64,000 nucleotides of DNA, from NCBI RefSeq assembly GCF_013375935.1, contig NZ_CP056117.1, forward strand, positions 2,666,001 to 2,730,000. Reading direction: 5' to 3'. Below the pieces are notes generated by a model. That model was not told the DNA's origin, searched no databases, and was given only the letters and a program-made list of their open reading frames with translations. The number at the start of each line of letters is the position of its first letter. Within the stretch, counting starts at the first letter, position 1. This document shows, one piece after another, positions 40,986 to 50,311 of the stretch. Source of the stretch: Enterobacter cloacae. Lineage in GTDB: Bacteria > Pseudomonadota > Gammaproteobacteria > Enterobacterales > Enterobacteriaceae. The position numbers were made by a program, and so were the translations under genes.

Positions 40986-41423
40986 TTATTTCTGCGTGAC
41001 CTGCAAAATACCGCGATCGCGTCCCTTCATTTTATTCCACGACGCGTCCGTAATACCGTTTTCATCAAGGCTAAGCGATATCACAACACCATCGCCATGA
41101 ATCTCGTAGAAATGCGCATTCAGGCGTTTTACGCTGGCTTTTTTACCGTTAACCGTAGCGTTAAAAAAGCCGTTTGAAACCGTGGCGCTAACCGTGTTTG
41201 AGGTTAATGAGGCTTCCCGCAGGGGATCGTGAACCGCTGTCGTTCGATCGCCTTGCGCCGCGTTTTCCGCTTTCGTTTTGCTGATATCGCAAGAACCGTC
41301 GGTAGCGCTAATTTGCGTGCATCCCGAACGTTCCAGCTGGGCACGATAATGTGCGCTAATGGCGTGCGCGGGCATTACGACAACAGAGAACAGTAATACG
41401 ATCGGCGTTAATTTCGTTTTCAT
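40986..41423 (-). CDS. Secreted protein of unknown function
   Basis: A 145-residue protein with a clear Sec signal peptide (MKTKLTPIVLLFSVVVMPAHA). The mature part has two cysteines (in ERSGCTQ and DGSCDIS) that could form a disulfide, then a compact C-terminal domain (VSNGFFNATVNGKKASVKRL ... YEIHGDGVVISLSLDENGITDASW). I do not recognise the family. AAGG lies eight bases before the ATG at 41423; a longer frame to 41528 lacks such support. It has its own terminator and lies downstream of a YadA-like gene on the same strand, so a surface-related role is possible but unproven. Confidence 0.7.
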   Translation of the reverse strand: MKTKLTPIVLLFSVVVMPAHAISAHYRAQLERSGCTQISATDGSCDISKTKAENAAQGDRTTAVHDPLREASLTSNTVSATVSNGFFNATVNGKKASVKRLNAHFYEIHGDGVVISLSLDENGITDASWNKMKGRDRGILQVTQK

Positions 41424-41562
41424 AAAATAAACCTTAGCTGTGGTGATGGTGTTTTTGGCCAGCGTCTGCCGCTCGGGCTGCATTTGCGTTGCTCGGGCGA
41501 GACGCACTCCACAAAAACGGTAGTGCATATGTTTATCATCATTAATTTTTTCATTTATCGCC

Positions 41563-41667
41563 TTAATAACGACATAAATAATATGAGACGTACATTATGC
41601 CGATCCAGATCCCAACGGAAATCAGCATCAGGTACAGGGCTGCGGAAATAAAAATATATTTATACAT
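41563..41667 (-). CDS. Possible 34-residue hydrophobic small protein
   Basis: The frame MYKYIFISAALYLMLISVGI, continuing WIGIMYVSYYLCRY, encodes a single membrane-spanning peptide in the gap between the YadA-like gene and the secreted-protein gene. The hydrophobic run and an intact start and stop are in favour. There is no clear Shine-Dalgarno (CAACGCGC before ATG) and no known homolog. AT-rich DNA can produce such frames by chance. Confidence 0.3.
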   Translation of the reverse strand: MYKYIFISAALYLMLISVGIWIGIMYVSYYLCRY

Positions 41668-41708
41668 GCGCGTTGCTATCAATTAAGGCCCATTAAAAGG
41701 GCGAAGTT

Positions 41709-42830
41709 TTAAAAGCCCAAACCTATCCCAACCGATGCCCCCATGTTATTCGCGGTATCATCAGAGAAGTTCATTTTACCGATGACGTGGGAAGAAAAGT
41801 TTACCGACGCGCCGACGGCAAGGGCGCTTTCGCCGTTATAGGTCGCACCGCCTGCTGAAAACATCACGCGCTGGTTAGTTTGCACCTGTGGTAAACCCGC
41901 CATCGCCATCGCGCCCGAAATACCGGCATTTGCCTGTTTCTTATTATTGTCCACTTCTTCACGCAGGGATTTAAATTGCTGGCTGGTGGCGTTATTCATT
42001 GCCTGCAAGGTCTGCCTCGTCGCTTGCAGCTCCTGCGTTGCTGCGTTAACCGCCAGGCTATTTTTAGCGACCTTAGCCTGGGTTGCCGTGTCGACTTGTT
42101 TTTGCGTAACGGTGGTTGTCACGCCATCTTTGCCGTTATGGCCATTTACGCCGTCACGACCGTTTATTCCCGCGAGGCCCTGTGCGCCGGTGTCGCCTTT
42201 GTCGCCCTTAACGCCGTCTTTTCCATCTTTAGGGGCTGGCAGGCTTTCAAGTTTAGTAATACGTACATCTTGCGTATTATCTTTAAGTCCTTGATCCTGT
42301 TTATCGCCATCATAAATCTGCTGGCTTACTTTACCTGCGACATTAAATTCAACGTTACTAATGTCCTGCTTACGCGCCGCAGTTTCGTTAGCAAGATCGG
42401 CAGCATTAGCATCTGCTTTGGTATTTGCTAAATCTGCATCAGCTTTAGCCTGGTTTGCAGTAGTTTGTGCAGAGAAAGCCTCTTTAGATGCTGAATTAGC
42501 TGTATCCTGAGCGATTTGCGCTTTATCAGAAAGAATCTGTTTAGAAGTTTGCAGATCGTCATTGATGATGAGTACACCATCTTTTGTGCTATTTAAATCA
42601 TCATCGATAGTAACAACACGATTAGTAAGACCGTTCAAGTCTTTAACACTCGCCATATCGTCCAGATCATATTTTTTAATGCTTTCATCCTGCCCGTTCA
42701 CGGAGAGGAAAACATTACTTCCATCAGTTGTTTGGATCATCGCTTCAGCAGCATTCGCCACATTCGTTGAAGCAGAAAACAGCGTACCAAAAACAGCAAT
42801 GGCAATCGCTGATTTATACAGAGATTTCAT
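41709..42830 (-). CDS. YadA-like trimeric autotransporter with collagen-like repeats
   Basis: A 373-residue surface protein. Signal peptide (cleavage near VANA, residue 27); an N-terminal region (28-160) rich in Asp, Asn and Ala with coiled-coil character (AQIAQDTANSASKEAFSAQT); a collagen-like run of about 12 Gly-X-Y triplets (residues 203-238, e.g. GDKGDTGAQGLAG); a second coiled coil (240-300); and a YadA-type membrane anchor (about 301-373) ending MGASVGIGLGF with a C-terminal Phe. This architecture predicts a trimer with the anchor forming an outer-membrane barrel. It is much smaller than classic adhesins. The DNA is AT-rich compared with flanking genes, which suggests horizontal acquisition. 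The ligand is unknown. Confidence 0.82.
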   Translation of the reverse strand: MKSLYKSAIAIAVFGTLFSASTNVANAAEAMIQTTDGSNVFLSVNGQDESIKKYDLDDMASVKDLNGLTNRVVTIDDDLNSTKDGVLIINDDLQTSKQILSDKAQIAQDTANSASKEAFSAQTTANQAKADADLANTKADANAADLANETAARKQDISNVEFNVAGKVSQQIYDGDKQDQGLKDNTQDVRITKLESLPAPKDGKDGVKGDKGDTGAQGLAGINGRDGVNGHNGKDGVTTTVTQKQVDTATQAKVAKNSLAVNAATQELQATRQTLQAMNNATSQQFKSLREEVDNNKKQANAGISGAMAMAGLPQVQTNQRVMFSAGGATYNGESALAVGASVNFSSHVIGKMNFSDDTANNMGASVGIGLGF

Positions 42831-43256
42831 TTAAAAAGACTCGCGGCAGAAGAATTTAAAATTAAAGATAAAATAAGTGATAACGGAGCTAAACTATAAA
42901 TAGTTTAGTCTTGTAAGTGTTGATGTAGATCACCTTTTACACTTATTGCGATGCAGCTGGATGTGGTGTTTTTAGTCTTTTTATAAATACTATTTCGAAT
43001 GAAAATTAAAAATTCGCAAGCTGAAAGTAAACATTAAAGAGCATGGCTTAAAGGCAAAAATTAATAAAAGCTTAGATTAACTAACTTTGCTAAAGTGAGA
43101 TTTATTATCATGTTTTACGGTATCGTTTTGTTCAGGTTTTCTCTCTCGAAGGAGTGGGTAATAATAAATCGAAAACCCTTGCGCCAGAACTACGCTCCCG
43201 GTTACACTAAAAAAGCATTAGTTTTTAATGCATAACTGATTCTTTTATAAGTAATT
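42831..43256. other. AT-rich intergenic region before the thiM riboswitch
   Basis: About 425 bp holding the promoters of the divergent YadA-like gene and thiM. One 41-codon open frame (43110-43235, plus strand) exists with only a weak ribosome-binding site; I do not call it as a gene. No tRNA, IS end or known sRNA was recognised. Confidence 0.5.
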
Positions 43257-43338
43257 TGACTCGGGGTGCCCTTCTTTGTGAAGGCTGAGAAATACCCGTA
43301 TTACCTGATCTGGATAATGCCAGCGTAGGGAAGTCAGA
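43257..43338 (+). promoter_or_regulatory. TPP riboswitch (THI element)
   Basis: Conserved TPP-aptamer segments occur in order: GGGGTGCCC, GGCTGAGAAATACCC, ACCTGATCTGGATAATGCC and AGCGTAGGGAAG. The element lies 46 bp before the thiM ATG. As for E. coli thiM, thiamine pyrophosphate binding should mask the AGGAG ribosome-binding site and reduce translation of thiM and thiD. Confidence 0.96.
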
Positions 43339-43383
43339 TGCCTTCCCGGTCATCGCTTCTTCACGTACGGCAGGAGCGAAACC

Positions 43384-44154
43384 ATGCAGACTAACCTGCT
43401 CGATCTACCTGTTTTACATCATTTCCGAACCCGTTCCCCGCTTACACACTGTATGACTAACGACGTCGTGCAGACGTTCACCGCCAACGTTCTGCTGGCG
43501 CTTGGCGCATCGCCGGCGATGGTGATAGAAGCCGAAGAAGCCGAACAGTTTGCCGCGCTTGCCGACGCGCTGTTAATCAACGTTGGCACGCTTACCGCCC
43601 CGCGTGCCCAGTCGATGCGCCGGGCCATAGAGAGTGCGGTGGCCGCAGGCAAACCCTGGACTCTGGATCCGGTCGCGGTAGGCGCCCTGACGTTCCGTAC
43701 CCGCTTTTGTCATCAGGTGCTTTCTCTCAAACCTGCGGCTATTCGCGGTAACGCCTCGGAAATTCTTGCCCTCACCGGCATGAGCGCGGGTGGACGCGGC
43801 GTGGACACCACCGATACCGCGGCGAGCGCGTTGCCCGCTGCGCAGGCGCTGGCCCGCCAGACCAGCGCCATAGTGGTGGTGACGGGAGAGGTGGATCACA
43901 TCACCGACGGCCAGCGAACCCGCACGGTCACGGGGGGCGATCCGCTGATGACCCGCGTGGTGGGAACGGGCTGCGGGCTCTCTGCGGTCGTTGCCGCCAG
44001 CTGTTCGCTGCCGGGCGACAGGCTCGACAACGTGACGGCGGCCTGCGGGTGGATGAAGCGCGCGGGGTCGATTGCCGTATCCCAGACCCGCGGCCCCGGC
44101 AGCTTTGCCGCTGCTTTTCTGGATGCGCTCTACGCGCTGGAGGAGCAGGTATGA
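43384..44154 (+). CDS. thiM: Hydroxyethylthiazole kinase ThiM
   Basis: Phosphorylates 4-methyl-5-(2-hydroxyethyl)thiazole in thiamine salvage. The 256-residue protein has the family core: [53 protein letters not shown] and the C-terminal [15 protein letters not shown] with the catalytic cysteine. AGGAG lies seven bases before the ATG, downstream of the TPP riboswitch. The stop overlaps the thiD ATG (ATGA), so both are co-regulated. Confidence 0.96.
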   Translation: MQTNLLDLPVLHHFRTRSPLTHCMTNDVVQTFTANVLLALGASPAMVIEAEEAEQFAALADALLINVGTLTAPRAQSMRRAIESAVAAGKPWTLDPVAVGALTFRTRFCHQVLSLKPAAIRGNASEILALTGMSAGGRGVDTTDTAASALPAAQALARQTSAIVVVTGEVDHITDGQRTRTVTGGDPLMTRVVGTGCGLSAVVAASCSLPGDRLDNVTAACGWMKRAGSIAVSQTRGPGSFAAAFLDALYALEEQV

Positions 44155-44951
44155 AACGCATTAATGCTCTCACCATTGCGGGTACCGATCCAAGCGGCGG
44201 GGCAGGGATCCAGGCCGACCTGAAAACCTTTTCTGCACTTGGCGCGTACGGTTGCTCTGTCATCACCGCGCTGGTGGCGCAAAACACGCGAGGCGTACAG
44301 TCGGTTTATCGCATTGAGCCAGATTTTGTTGCCGCGCAGCTGGATTCGGTATTCAGCGATGTACGCATCGATACCACCAAGATCGGCATGCTGGCAGAAG
44401 CCGATATCGTTGAAGCGGTCGCCGAACGGCTCAGGCATTATCAGATACAAAACGTGGTGCTCGATACCGTGATGCTGGCAAAAAGCGGCGATCCGCTGCT
44501 CCCGGCCTCCGCCGTCGAAACGCTGCGTAAAAAGCTGCTGCCGCAGGTGGCCCTGATCACGCCCAACCTGCCTGAAGCCGCCGCGCTGCTGGATGCGCCA
44601 CACGCCCGGAACGAGCGCGAAATGAAAGAGCAGGGGAACGCGCTGCTGGCGATGGGGTGTAGCGCGGTGCTGATGAAGGGCGGCCATCTTGATGACGCAG
44701 AAAGCCCGGACTGGCTCTTCACCCGCGACGGCGCGCAGCGCTTCACCGCACCGCGGGTACAGACCAAAAACACCCACGGAACGGGCTGCACGCTCTCTGC
44801 GGCGCTGGCGGCGCTGCGTCCGCGCCACGCTGACTGGGCGGGTGCGGTGCAGGAAGCCAAGGTATGGCTCTCCGGCACGCTGGCAAAAGCGGATTCTCTG
44901 GAAGTGGGTCACGGTATTGGTCCGGTTCACCATTTCCATGCATGGTGGTAA
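44151..44951 (+). CDS. thiD: Hydroxymethylpyrimidine/phosphomethylpyrimidine kinase ThiD
   Basis: Performs both phosphorylations of 4-amino-5-hydroxymethyl-2-methylpyrimidine for thiamine synthesis. The ribokinase-like signature is intact: [20 protein letters not shown] at the N-terminus and [15 protein letters not shown] near the C-terminus with the catalytic cysteine. The 266-residue length is typical. It starts inside the thiM stop and shares its riboswitch. Confidence 0.96.
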   Translation: MKRINALTIAGTDPSGGAGIQADLKTFSALGAYGCSVITALVAQNTRGVQSVYRIEPDFVAAQLDSVFSDVRIDTTKIGMLAEADIVEAVAERLRHYQIQNVVLDTVMLAKSGDPLLPASAVETLRKKLLPQVALITPNLPEAAALLDAPHARNEREMKEQGNALLAMGCSAVLMKGGHLDDAESPDWLFTRDGAQRFTAPRVQTKNTHGTGCTLSAALAALRPRHADWAGAVQEAKVWLSGTLAKADSLEVGHGIGPVHHFHAWW

Positions 44952-44994
44952 GCCGTATACTGGCAGGAAACCTTATGCCAGAGAAAAACAGAGA

Positions 44995-45739
44995 TGGAAC
45001 AAGCGCATACCCGGTTAATTGCCCAACTCAGGGAACGCATTGCCGCGCCAGACAACATGCCGTTGTATCTGAAATTTGCCGAAACGGTGAAAAACGCGGT
45101 GCGCAGCGGGGGCTGGCACACGGGAATATTTTGCCCGGCGAGCGGGACCTGAGCCAGCTCGCCGGGGTATCGCGTATTACGGTGCGTAAAGCAATGCAGG
45201 CGCTGGAGGAGGCTGGCGTCGTCACCCGCGCCCGCGGCTACGGCACGCAGATCAACAATATCTTTGAATATTCCCTCAAAGAGGCGCGGGGTTTTTCCCA
45301 GCAGGTGGTGCTGCGCGGGAAAACGCCCAACACGCTGTGGGTCAACAGAAGCGTCGTGAAGTGCCCGGAAGAGATTGCCCGCCAGCTTTCTCTGGAGCCA
45401 GAGAGCGAGGTGTTTTTGCTTAAGCGCATCCGCTACGTGGACGACGATGCGGTATCGATAGAGGAGTCCTGGGTACCGGTAGGGTTAATTCTTAACCCGG
45501 ACGACATTGGCGTCTCGCTGTATGATTACTTCCGCAGCCAGAATATCTTTCCGCAGCGCACCCGTTCACGCGTCAGCGCCTGTATGCCGGACAGCGAATT
45601 TCAGGCGCATATTAAGATGGACGATAAAATACCGGTGCTGGTTATCAGGCAAGTCGCGCTCGATCAACAGCACCGGCCAATTGAGTACAGCATCAGCTAC
45701 TGCCGCAGCGATCTATACGTTTTTGTGTGCGAGGAGTAA
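44995..45739 (+). pseudogene. yegW: YegW, GntR/HutC-family regulator, frameshifted
   Basis: ATG 44995 begins MEQAHTRLIAQLRERIAAPD, the normal YegW N-terminus, and runs to AVRSGG at the G5 run 45108-45112, after which the frame ends at a TGA within about 15 codons. The rest of the protein (LAHGNILPGERDLSQLAGVS ... winged helix-turn-helix, then UTRA effector domain ending YCRSDLYVFVCEE) lies in the next frame to TAA 45737. Adding one G restores SGGLAHGNILPGERDL, matching E. coli SGVLEHGN. The intact protein would have about 248 residues and probably regulates the yegTUV genes, which converge with it. Mutation and homopolymer error are both possible. Confidence 0.85.
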
Positions 45740-46666
45740 TGCCTCGCGCGTGGGGGCACAGTCTCCGCCGCGATGGCTGACCACCCAGGCGGCGACGGCG
45801 TTGCCAAGCCGTACCGCCTCCGGCAGTGACCAGCCTGCGGCCAGTCCGGCAAGCAGGCCACCCGCATGGCTGTCACCCGCGCCGATGGTATCGACGACGG
45901 TTGCTGGAAAAGCCGGAACGTGCCCCGAAGCATCACCGTCATACCAGACCGCCCCGTCTTTGTCGTGGCGCACGATCAGCGCAGCGCCGAACCGGTGTTG
46001 CCACTGCGCGCCGAGGTTTTCTGCATTCACGCCAAGCCATTCGGCAGCGAGTTCCGCCTCCTGGCGATTGAGCGATACGATCGGTTTACGGGCCATGATC
46101 CGCGCCATCAGCGGGTCGGGAATATCCGCAATGCGCGGACCGAAATCGATAAAGGCGGTCACATCCTGAAGGCTTTCCAGCCAGGCCGTCAGCAGTTCGC
46201 CGCTGGGTGAGGCAAGCTGGTAGCCGGACAGATAGACCAGGCTTTTCTCTGGTACGCTTAACCCGTCCAGCCAGCCCTGCTGCCACTGGTTCTCCACGCC
46301 GCTGAACGACATAAAGGTGCGTTCACCGTCGGGCTCCACCAGCGCCAGGCACCAGCCGTTATCGCCCGTTTCCGCTTCAACCGCACTGTGCAGATCCTGC
46401 TTCGCCATGGCGTTACGGATAATATCTGCCCACACGCCGTGGCCGACGGGGAGTGCGTTTTGCGCGGCAATGCCGAGCCGCTTCAGGGCGATGGCGATAT
46501 TTAGCGCGCAGCCGCCAATATTCACCCCCTGCTGCTTCAGTTCGATATCACACCCGCGCCAGGGCAGGGCATACGCGTCGGCAATCACGTCGATGACAGC
46601 CGCACCAAGCACCGTGACCGGTCGTGTGGCATGAAGGGTTTCAAGACGGTGGGCAAAAGCGCTCAT
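45713..46666 (-). CDS. yegV: YegV, PfkB/ribokinase-family sugar kinase
   Basis: A 317-residue PfkB-family kinase. The N-terminal GGCALNIAIALKRLG and the C-terminal VVDTIGAGDSHAGGLLAGL with catalytic Asp mark the fold; the substrate is unknown. The last 27 bases overlap the 3' end of yegW on the other strand. It is the last gene of yegT-yegU-yegV, with yegU ending 4 bp inside its start. The association with a nucleoside-type transporter and an ADP-ribosylglycohydrolase suggests degradation of a nucleoside or glycoside. Confidence 0.92.
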   Translation of the reverse strand: MSAFAHRLETLHATRPVTVLGAAVIDVIADAYALPWRGCDIELKQQGVNIGGCALNIAIALKRLGIAAQNALPVGHGVWADIIRNAMAKQDLHSAVEAETGDNGWCLALVEPDGERTFMSFSGVENQWQQGWLDGLSVPEKSLVYLSGYQLASPSGELLTAWLESLQDVTAFIDFGPRIADIPDPLMARIMARKPIVSLNRQEAELAAEWLGVNAENLGAQWQHRFGAALIVRHDKDGAVWYDGDASGHVPAFPATVVDTIGAGDSHAGGLLAGLAAGWSLPEAVRLGNAVAAWVVSHRGGDCAPTREALLLAHKNV

Positions 46667-47667
46667 ACCCCCTCCCTTTGCTCCCGGAAGTGCAGCAGCT
46701 TGTCGCAGTAATGGCCGAAATCAAGCCGGTTCACCGCATCAAGCTCGTGCTTAAGCGCGGGATCGATCGCCTGTACGCCGTGAAGCGCGCCGCAGATTGC
46801 CGTTGCCATCGCACCTATGGTGTCCGTATCGCCGCCCAGGTTGGCGCATAAAAACGCGCAGCGGTTCGGGTCGGTTCCCGCCAGTTCGACCATCGCAATG
46901 GCTGCCGGAACGGACTCAACGGTGCTCGTTCCCGCGCCAATAAGCTGATAGATCTGCTCGCTGGCCGATTCCGTACCGTTGGCTTCGCGCACGGTTTTCA
47001 GGGCCAGCTCAATGCGTGCCGAAAGCGACGCGCTGAAGGTGGTGGTGTTTGCCTCCTGGGCCGCGCGGGCGATACCCGGCAGGGCATCGGCGATGTTCTG
47101 CCAGCTTTCGCCGTCGATGGCGCGCGATACCGCCCAGGCGATGACCACAGCCCCGGCGATGGCGAGATCCGATTTATGGGTCGGGCTGGAGGCCATCGCA
47201 ACCTGTTCCACAAAGTGCGCCAGGCGCGTGGCCGGCAGCAGGCAGCCCAGCGGGGAGGCGCGCATCGCCGCCCCGTTGGTGACGCCGTTGTTTTCCAGCT
47301 CGCTCACCGGCCTGCCGTCACGGATGGCGTTCAGGGCGATTTTGGACGTCGGGCCGAGCACATTCTTATTGAACGCGTCGAAGTCCAGCGCCCAGCGCAG
47401 AATATGTTTACCGATAACGTCCGGATCGATTTCTCCGTCGCATTCGATAATCGCATCGGCCAGGCACAGCGCCATCGACGTATCATCCGTAAATTCCGCC
47501 TGCTTAAAGTAGCAGGCGGCATTATTCTCAGCCGGGCCGGGTAAGAAACGGTCGATCCAGCCGAAGTGCGCTTTCACCCGCTTGCGCGGCCACAGCTCCG
47601 ACGGCATCCCCATCGCATCCCCTAACGCCTGCCCATAAAGGGCACCGAGAATACGGTCTTGTTTCAT
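46663..47667 (-). CDS. yegU: YegU, ADP-ribosylglycohydrolase-family protein
   Basis: A 334-residue member of the ADP-ribosyl-GH (DraG/ARH) family. Metal-binding motifs are GDAMGMPSE near the N-terminus, FTDDTSMALC (about 58-67) and GGDTDTIGAMATAICG near the C-terminus. In this context it is probably a glycohydrolase acting on a small molecule taken up by YegT, not a protein de-ADP-ribosylase, but that is inference. It overlaps both neighbours by 4 bp (yegT-yegU-yegV). Confidence 0.92.
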   Translation of the reverse strand: MKQDRILGALYGQALGDAMGMPSELWPRKRVKAHFGWIDRFLPGPAENNAACYFKQAEFTDDTSMALCLADAIIECDGEIDPDVIGKHILRWALDFDAFNKNVLGPTSKIALNAIRDGRPVSELENNGVTNGAAMRASPLGCLLPATRLAHFVEQVAMASSPTHKSDLAIAGAVVIAWAVSRAIDGESWQNIADALPGIARAAQEANTTTFSASLSARIELALKTVREANGTESASEQIYQLIGAGTSTVESVPAAIAMVELAGTDPNRCAFLCANLGGDTDTIGAMATAICGALHGVQAIDPALKHELDAVNRLDFGHYCDKLLHFREQREGV

Positions 47668-48941
47668 TTAACTTCCCCTCGTGTCAGCGCGGTATCGCCA
47701 TCAACCACCTCAATTGCGGTGATCTCTTTATCCGATTCGCGGAAAAACAGCATAAACAGCACGGCAATCACCACAATCATGATTGCGCCAAATGTCCACA
47801 TTCCGGCCCAGTTGAAGGTCAGCCCATTCACCGGCTCTTTGTAAGCGAACATTTTTTCCATCATCACGCCGCCCAGGCGATAACCCAGCAGGCTACCAAA
47901 GCCCTGACAGCACAGCGTGATCAGGCCCTGCGCCGCGTTGCGCATATGCACGGGCGCTTTTTTATCCACGTAGATGTACGCGGTAACGTAATAGAAGTCA
48001 TAGCTCACGCCGTGCAGCAGGATTCCGAGGAACAGCAGGGCGTAAGTGAAGTACTGCTCCGCGCCGCCGTAGACAAAGAAGCCGTAGCGAATGGCGGCGG
48101 TGATCAGGCCCAGCAGCAGGACCTTCTTAATACCAAAGCGTTTGGTAAAGAACGGCAGCGCGAGCATGAAGAAGATTTCAGAGAACTGGCCGAGCGTCAT
48201 CCAGCCGGTGGCGTTTTTCATCCCCACTTCGGTGAGATAGCCGTTAGCAAAGATGTAGTAGAAGGCCAGCGGCATGGCGAACAGGAACGAGCAGAAGAAG
48301 AACACCAGGAAGTTCCTGTCGCGCAGCAGGATCAGCGCATCCAGCCCCAGCATTACCCTGAAGTCCAGCTTGCCGGTACTCTTCGGCGGGGTATCCGGCA
48401 GGAACAGCGCGAAGACGCCGAGCAGGAGAGAGCTGGCTGCGGTCATCAGCAGGGGAATATTGGTGTCAGAGATATCGCTATAGCCCATCATCTGCGGCAG
48501 GAAACCGCACGCCAGGCCGGAAGCAATCCAGCCAATGGTTCCCATTACGCGAATGCGCGGGAAGTCGGCCTCCACATCATCGACGTTCGCAAAGGCGATA
48601 CTGTTGGTCAGGGCGATGGTGGGCATGTAGGTCAGAGAGTAGGCCAGCAGCAGCGGGAAGAAGGTGCTGAACTGGGTTTGCTGTGCAGCGAAGTACACCA
48701 GAATGGCGCCGGCGAACATCAGCACCGCCAGCACCTTCTGGGCGGCGAAAAAGCGGTCCGTCAGCGAGCCGACCAGGATAGGAGAGAGGATTGCGGCAAT
48801 GGCGGTACAGGCATAGGACCAGCCGATTTCCCCTGCGGTAAACCCGCTTTTACTCAGCCATAGCCACAGCGGCACAAACCAGGCGCCCCAGATAAACCAT
48901 TCAACGAACATCATGAATGACAGTTGGACTTTCGTTTTCAT
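47664..48941 (-). CDS. yegT: YegT, nucleoside:H+ symporter-family transporter
   Basis: A 425-residue MFS transporter with 12 predicted membrane segments, related to NupG/XapB (nucleoside:H+ symporter family): KVQLSFMMFVEWFIWGAWFV at the N-terminus and HMRNAAQGLITLCCQGFGS between later helices are family features. It heads yegT-yegU-yegV and is divergent from fbaB. The substrate is unproven but likely a nucleoside or related glycoside. Confidence 0.92.
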   Translation of the reverse strand: MKTKVQLSFMMFVEWFIWGAWFVPLWLWLSKSGFTAGEIGWSYACTAIAAILSPILVGSLTDRFFAAQKVLAVLMFAGAILVYFAAQQTQFSTFFPLLLAYSLTYMPTIALTNSIAFANVDDVEADFPRIRVMGTIGWIASGLACGFLPQMMGYSDISDTNIPLLMTAASSLLLGVFALFLPDTPPKSTGKLDFRVMLGLDALILLRDRNFLVFFFCSFLFAMPLAFYYIFANGYLTEVGMKNATGWMTLGQFSEIFFMLALPFFTKRFGIKKVLLLGLITAAIRYGFFVYGGAEQYFTYALLFLGILLHGVSYDFYYVTAYIYVDKKAPVHMRNAAQGLITLCCQGFGSLLGYRLGGVMMEKMFAYKEPVNGLTFNWAGMWTFGAIMIVVIAVLFMLFFRESDKEITAIEVVDGDTALTRGEVK

Positions 48942-49190
48942 TTTTTAATCCTGCATGTCAGAGGTACGCGAGTAACATACCATGTGATAATACCTTTTAA
49001 ATACCTTTAAGGCGATTGTATGATCAGTGTAACAAAAATGTTGTACACGAAACGAGCCAGCAGATTGTGCTTAAAAAAGTTGCACATGGTGGAAAATAGA
49101 GTAAGTCGGTACCAGGCTTAGTCTGCCTGCAAAAAACGCAGGTTTGGATCACACGTGCCGACATCACGTCGGACTTACGGGAGCATCACT

Positions 49191-50243
49191 ATGACTGATA
49201 TTGCGCAGTTGCTTGGCAAAGACGCCGACAGCCTTTTACAGCATCGTTGTATGACCATTCCAGCCGACCAGCTTTATCTGCCTGGCCATGACTACGTAGA
49301 CCGCGTTATGGTCGACAACAACCGTCCGCCTGCCGTCCTGCGAAACATGCAGACGCTATACAATACCGGCCGTCTGGGCGGGACAGGCTACCTCTCTATT
49401 TTGCCCGTTGACCAGGGCGTTGAGCATTCTGCGGGGGCGTCGTTTGCCGCGAACCCGCTCTACTTCGATTCGAAAAACATCGTCGAGCTGGCGATTGAGG
49501 CGGGCTGTAACTGTGTCGCCTCCACCTATGGCGTGCTGGCTTCCGTATCGCGTCGCTATGCCCACCGCATTCCATTCCTCGTCAAACTGAACCACAACGA
49601 AACCCTGAGCTACCCAACCGAATACGACCAGACGCTGTACGCCAGCGTCGAGCAGGCGTTCAACATGGGCGCGGTAGCGGTGGGGGCGACCATCTATTTC
49701 GGCTCCGAGCAGTCGCGTCGTCAGATAGAAGAGATTTCCGCCGCGTTCGAGCGTGCGCATGAGTTAGGCATGGTGACCGTGCTGTGGGCCTATCTGCGCA
49801 ACGCGTCGTTTAAGAAAGACGGCGTGGATTATCACGTATCTGCGGATCTCACCGGCCAGGCAAACCACCTGGCGGCGACCATCGGCGCGGACATTGTGAA
49901 GCAGAAAATGGCCGAGAATAACGGCGGGTATAAAGCGGTGAACTTCGGCTACACCGATGACCGCGTTTACAGCAAGCTGACCAGCGACAACCCGATCGAT
50001 CTGGTGCGCTACCAGCTGGCGAACTGCTACATGGGCCGCGCCGGGCTGATTAACTCCGGCGGTGCGGCAGGCGGCGAAACCGACCTGACCGACGCGGTAC
50101 GCACGGCGGTGATTAACAAACGCGCGGGCGGCATGGGTCTGATCCTCGGCCGTAAGGCGTTCAAAAAGTCCATGGCCGACGGCGTGAAGCTGATTAACGC
50201 GGTTCAGGATGTGTATCTGGACAGTAAAGTCACCATCGCCTGA
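49191..50243 (+). CDS. fbaB: Class I fructose-bisphosphate aldolase FbaB
   Basis: Schiff-base (DhnA-type) aldolase that interconverts fructose 1,6-bisphosphate with dihydroxyacetone phosphate and glyceraldehyde 3-phosphate, used mainly under gluconeogenic conditions. The 350 residues equal E. coli FbaB; recognisable segments are [34 protein letters not shown] and [21 protein letters not shown] lies about seven bases before the ATG at 49191; the longer frame from 49155 lacks this support. Confidence 0.96.
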   Translation: MTDIAQLLGKDADSLLQHRCMTIPADQLYLPGHDYVDRVMVDNNRPPAVLRNMQTLYNTGRLGGTGYLSILPVDQGVEHSAGASFAANPLYFDSKNIVELAIEAGCNCVASTYGVLASVSRRYAHRIPFLVKLNHNETLSYPTEYDQTLYASVEQAFNMGAVAVGATIYFGSEQSRRQIEEISAAFERAHELGMVTVLWAYLRNASFKKDGVDYHVSADLTGQANHLAATIGADIVKQKMAENNGGYKAVNFGYTDDRVYSKLTSDNPIDLVRYQLANCYMGRAGLINSGGAAGGETDLTDAVRTAVINKRAGGMGLILGRKAFKKSMADGVKLINAVQDVYLDSKVTIA

Positions 50244-50252
50244 CGCTCCCAT

Positions 50253-50287
50253 CTCCCTCTCCCTGTGGGAGAGGGTTGGGGTGAGGG
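50253..50287. repeat. CCCTCTCCC palindrome element, copy 5
   Basis: Stem CCCTCTCCC / GGGAGAGGG (50255-50263, 50267-50275), loop TGT, then TTGGGGTGAGGG. It lies between the convergent fbaB and yegS genes and may stop transcription of both. Confidence 0.75.
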
Positions 50288-50311
50288 CATCATTGCGCAG
50301 CGTGTTACACC

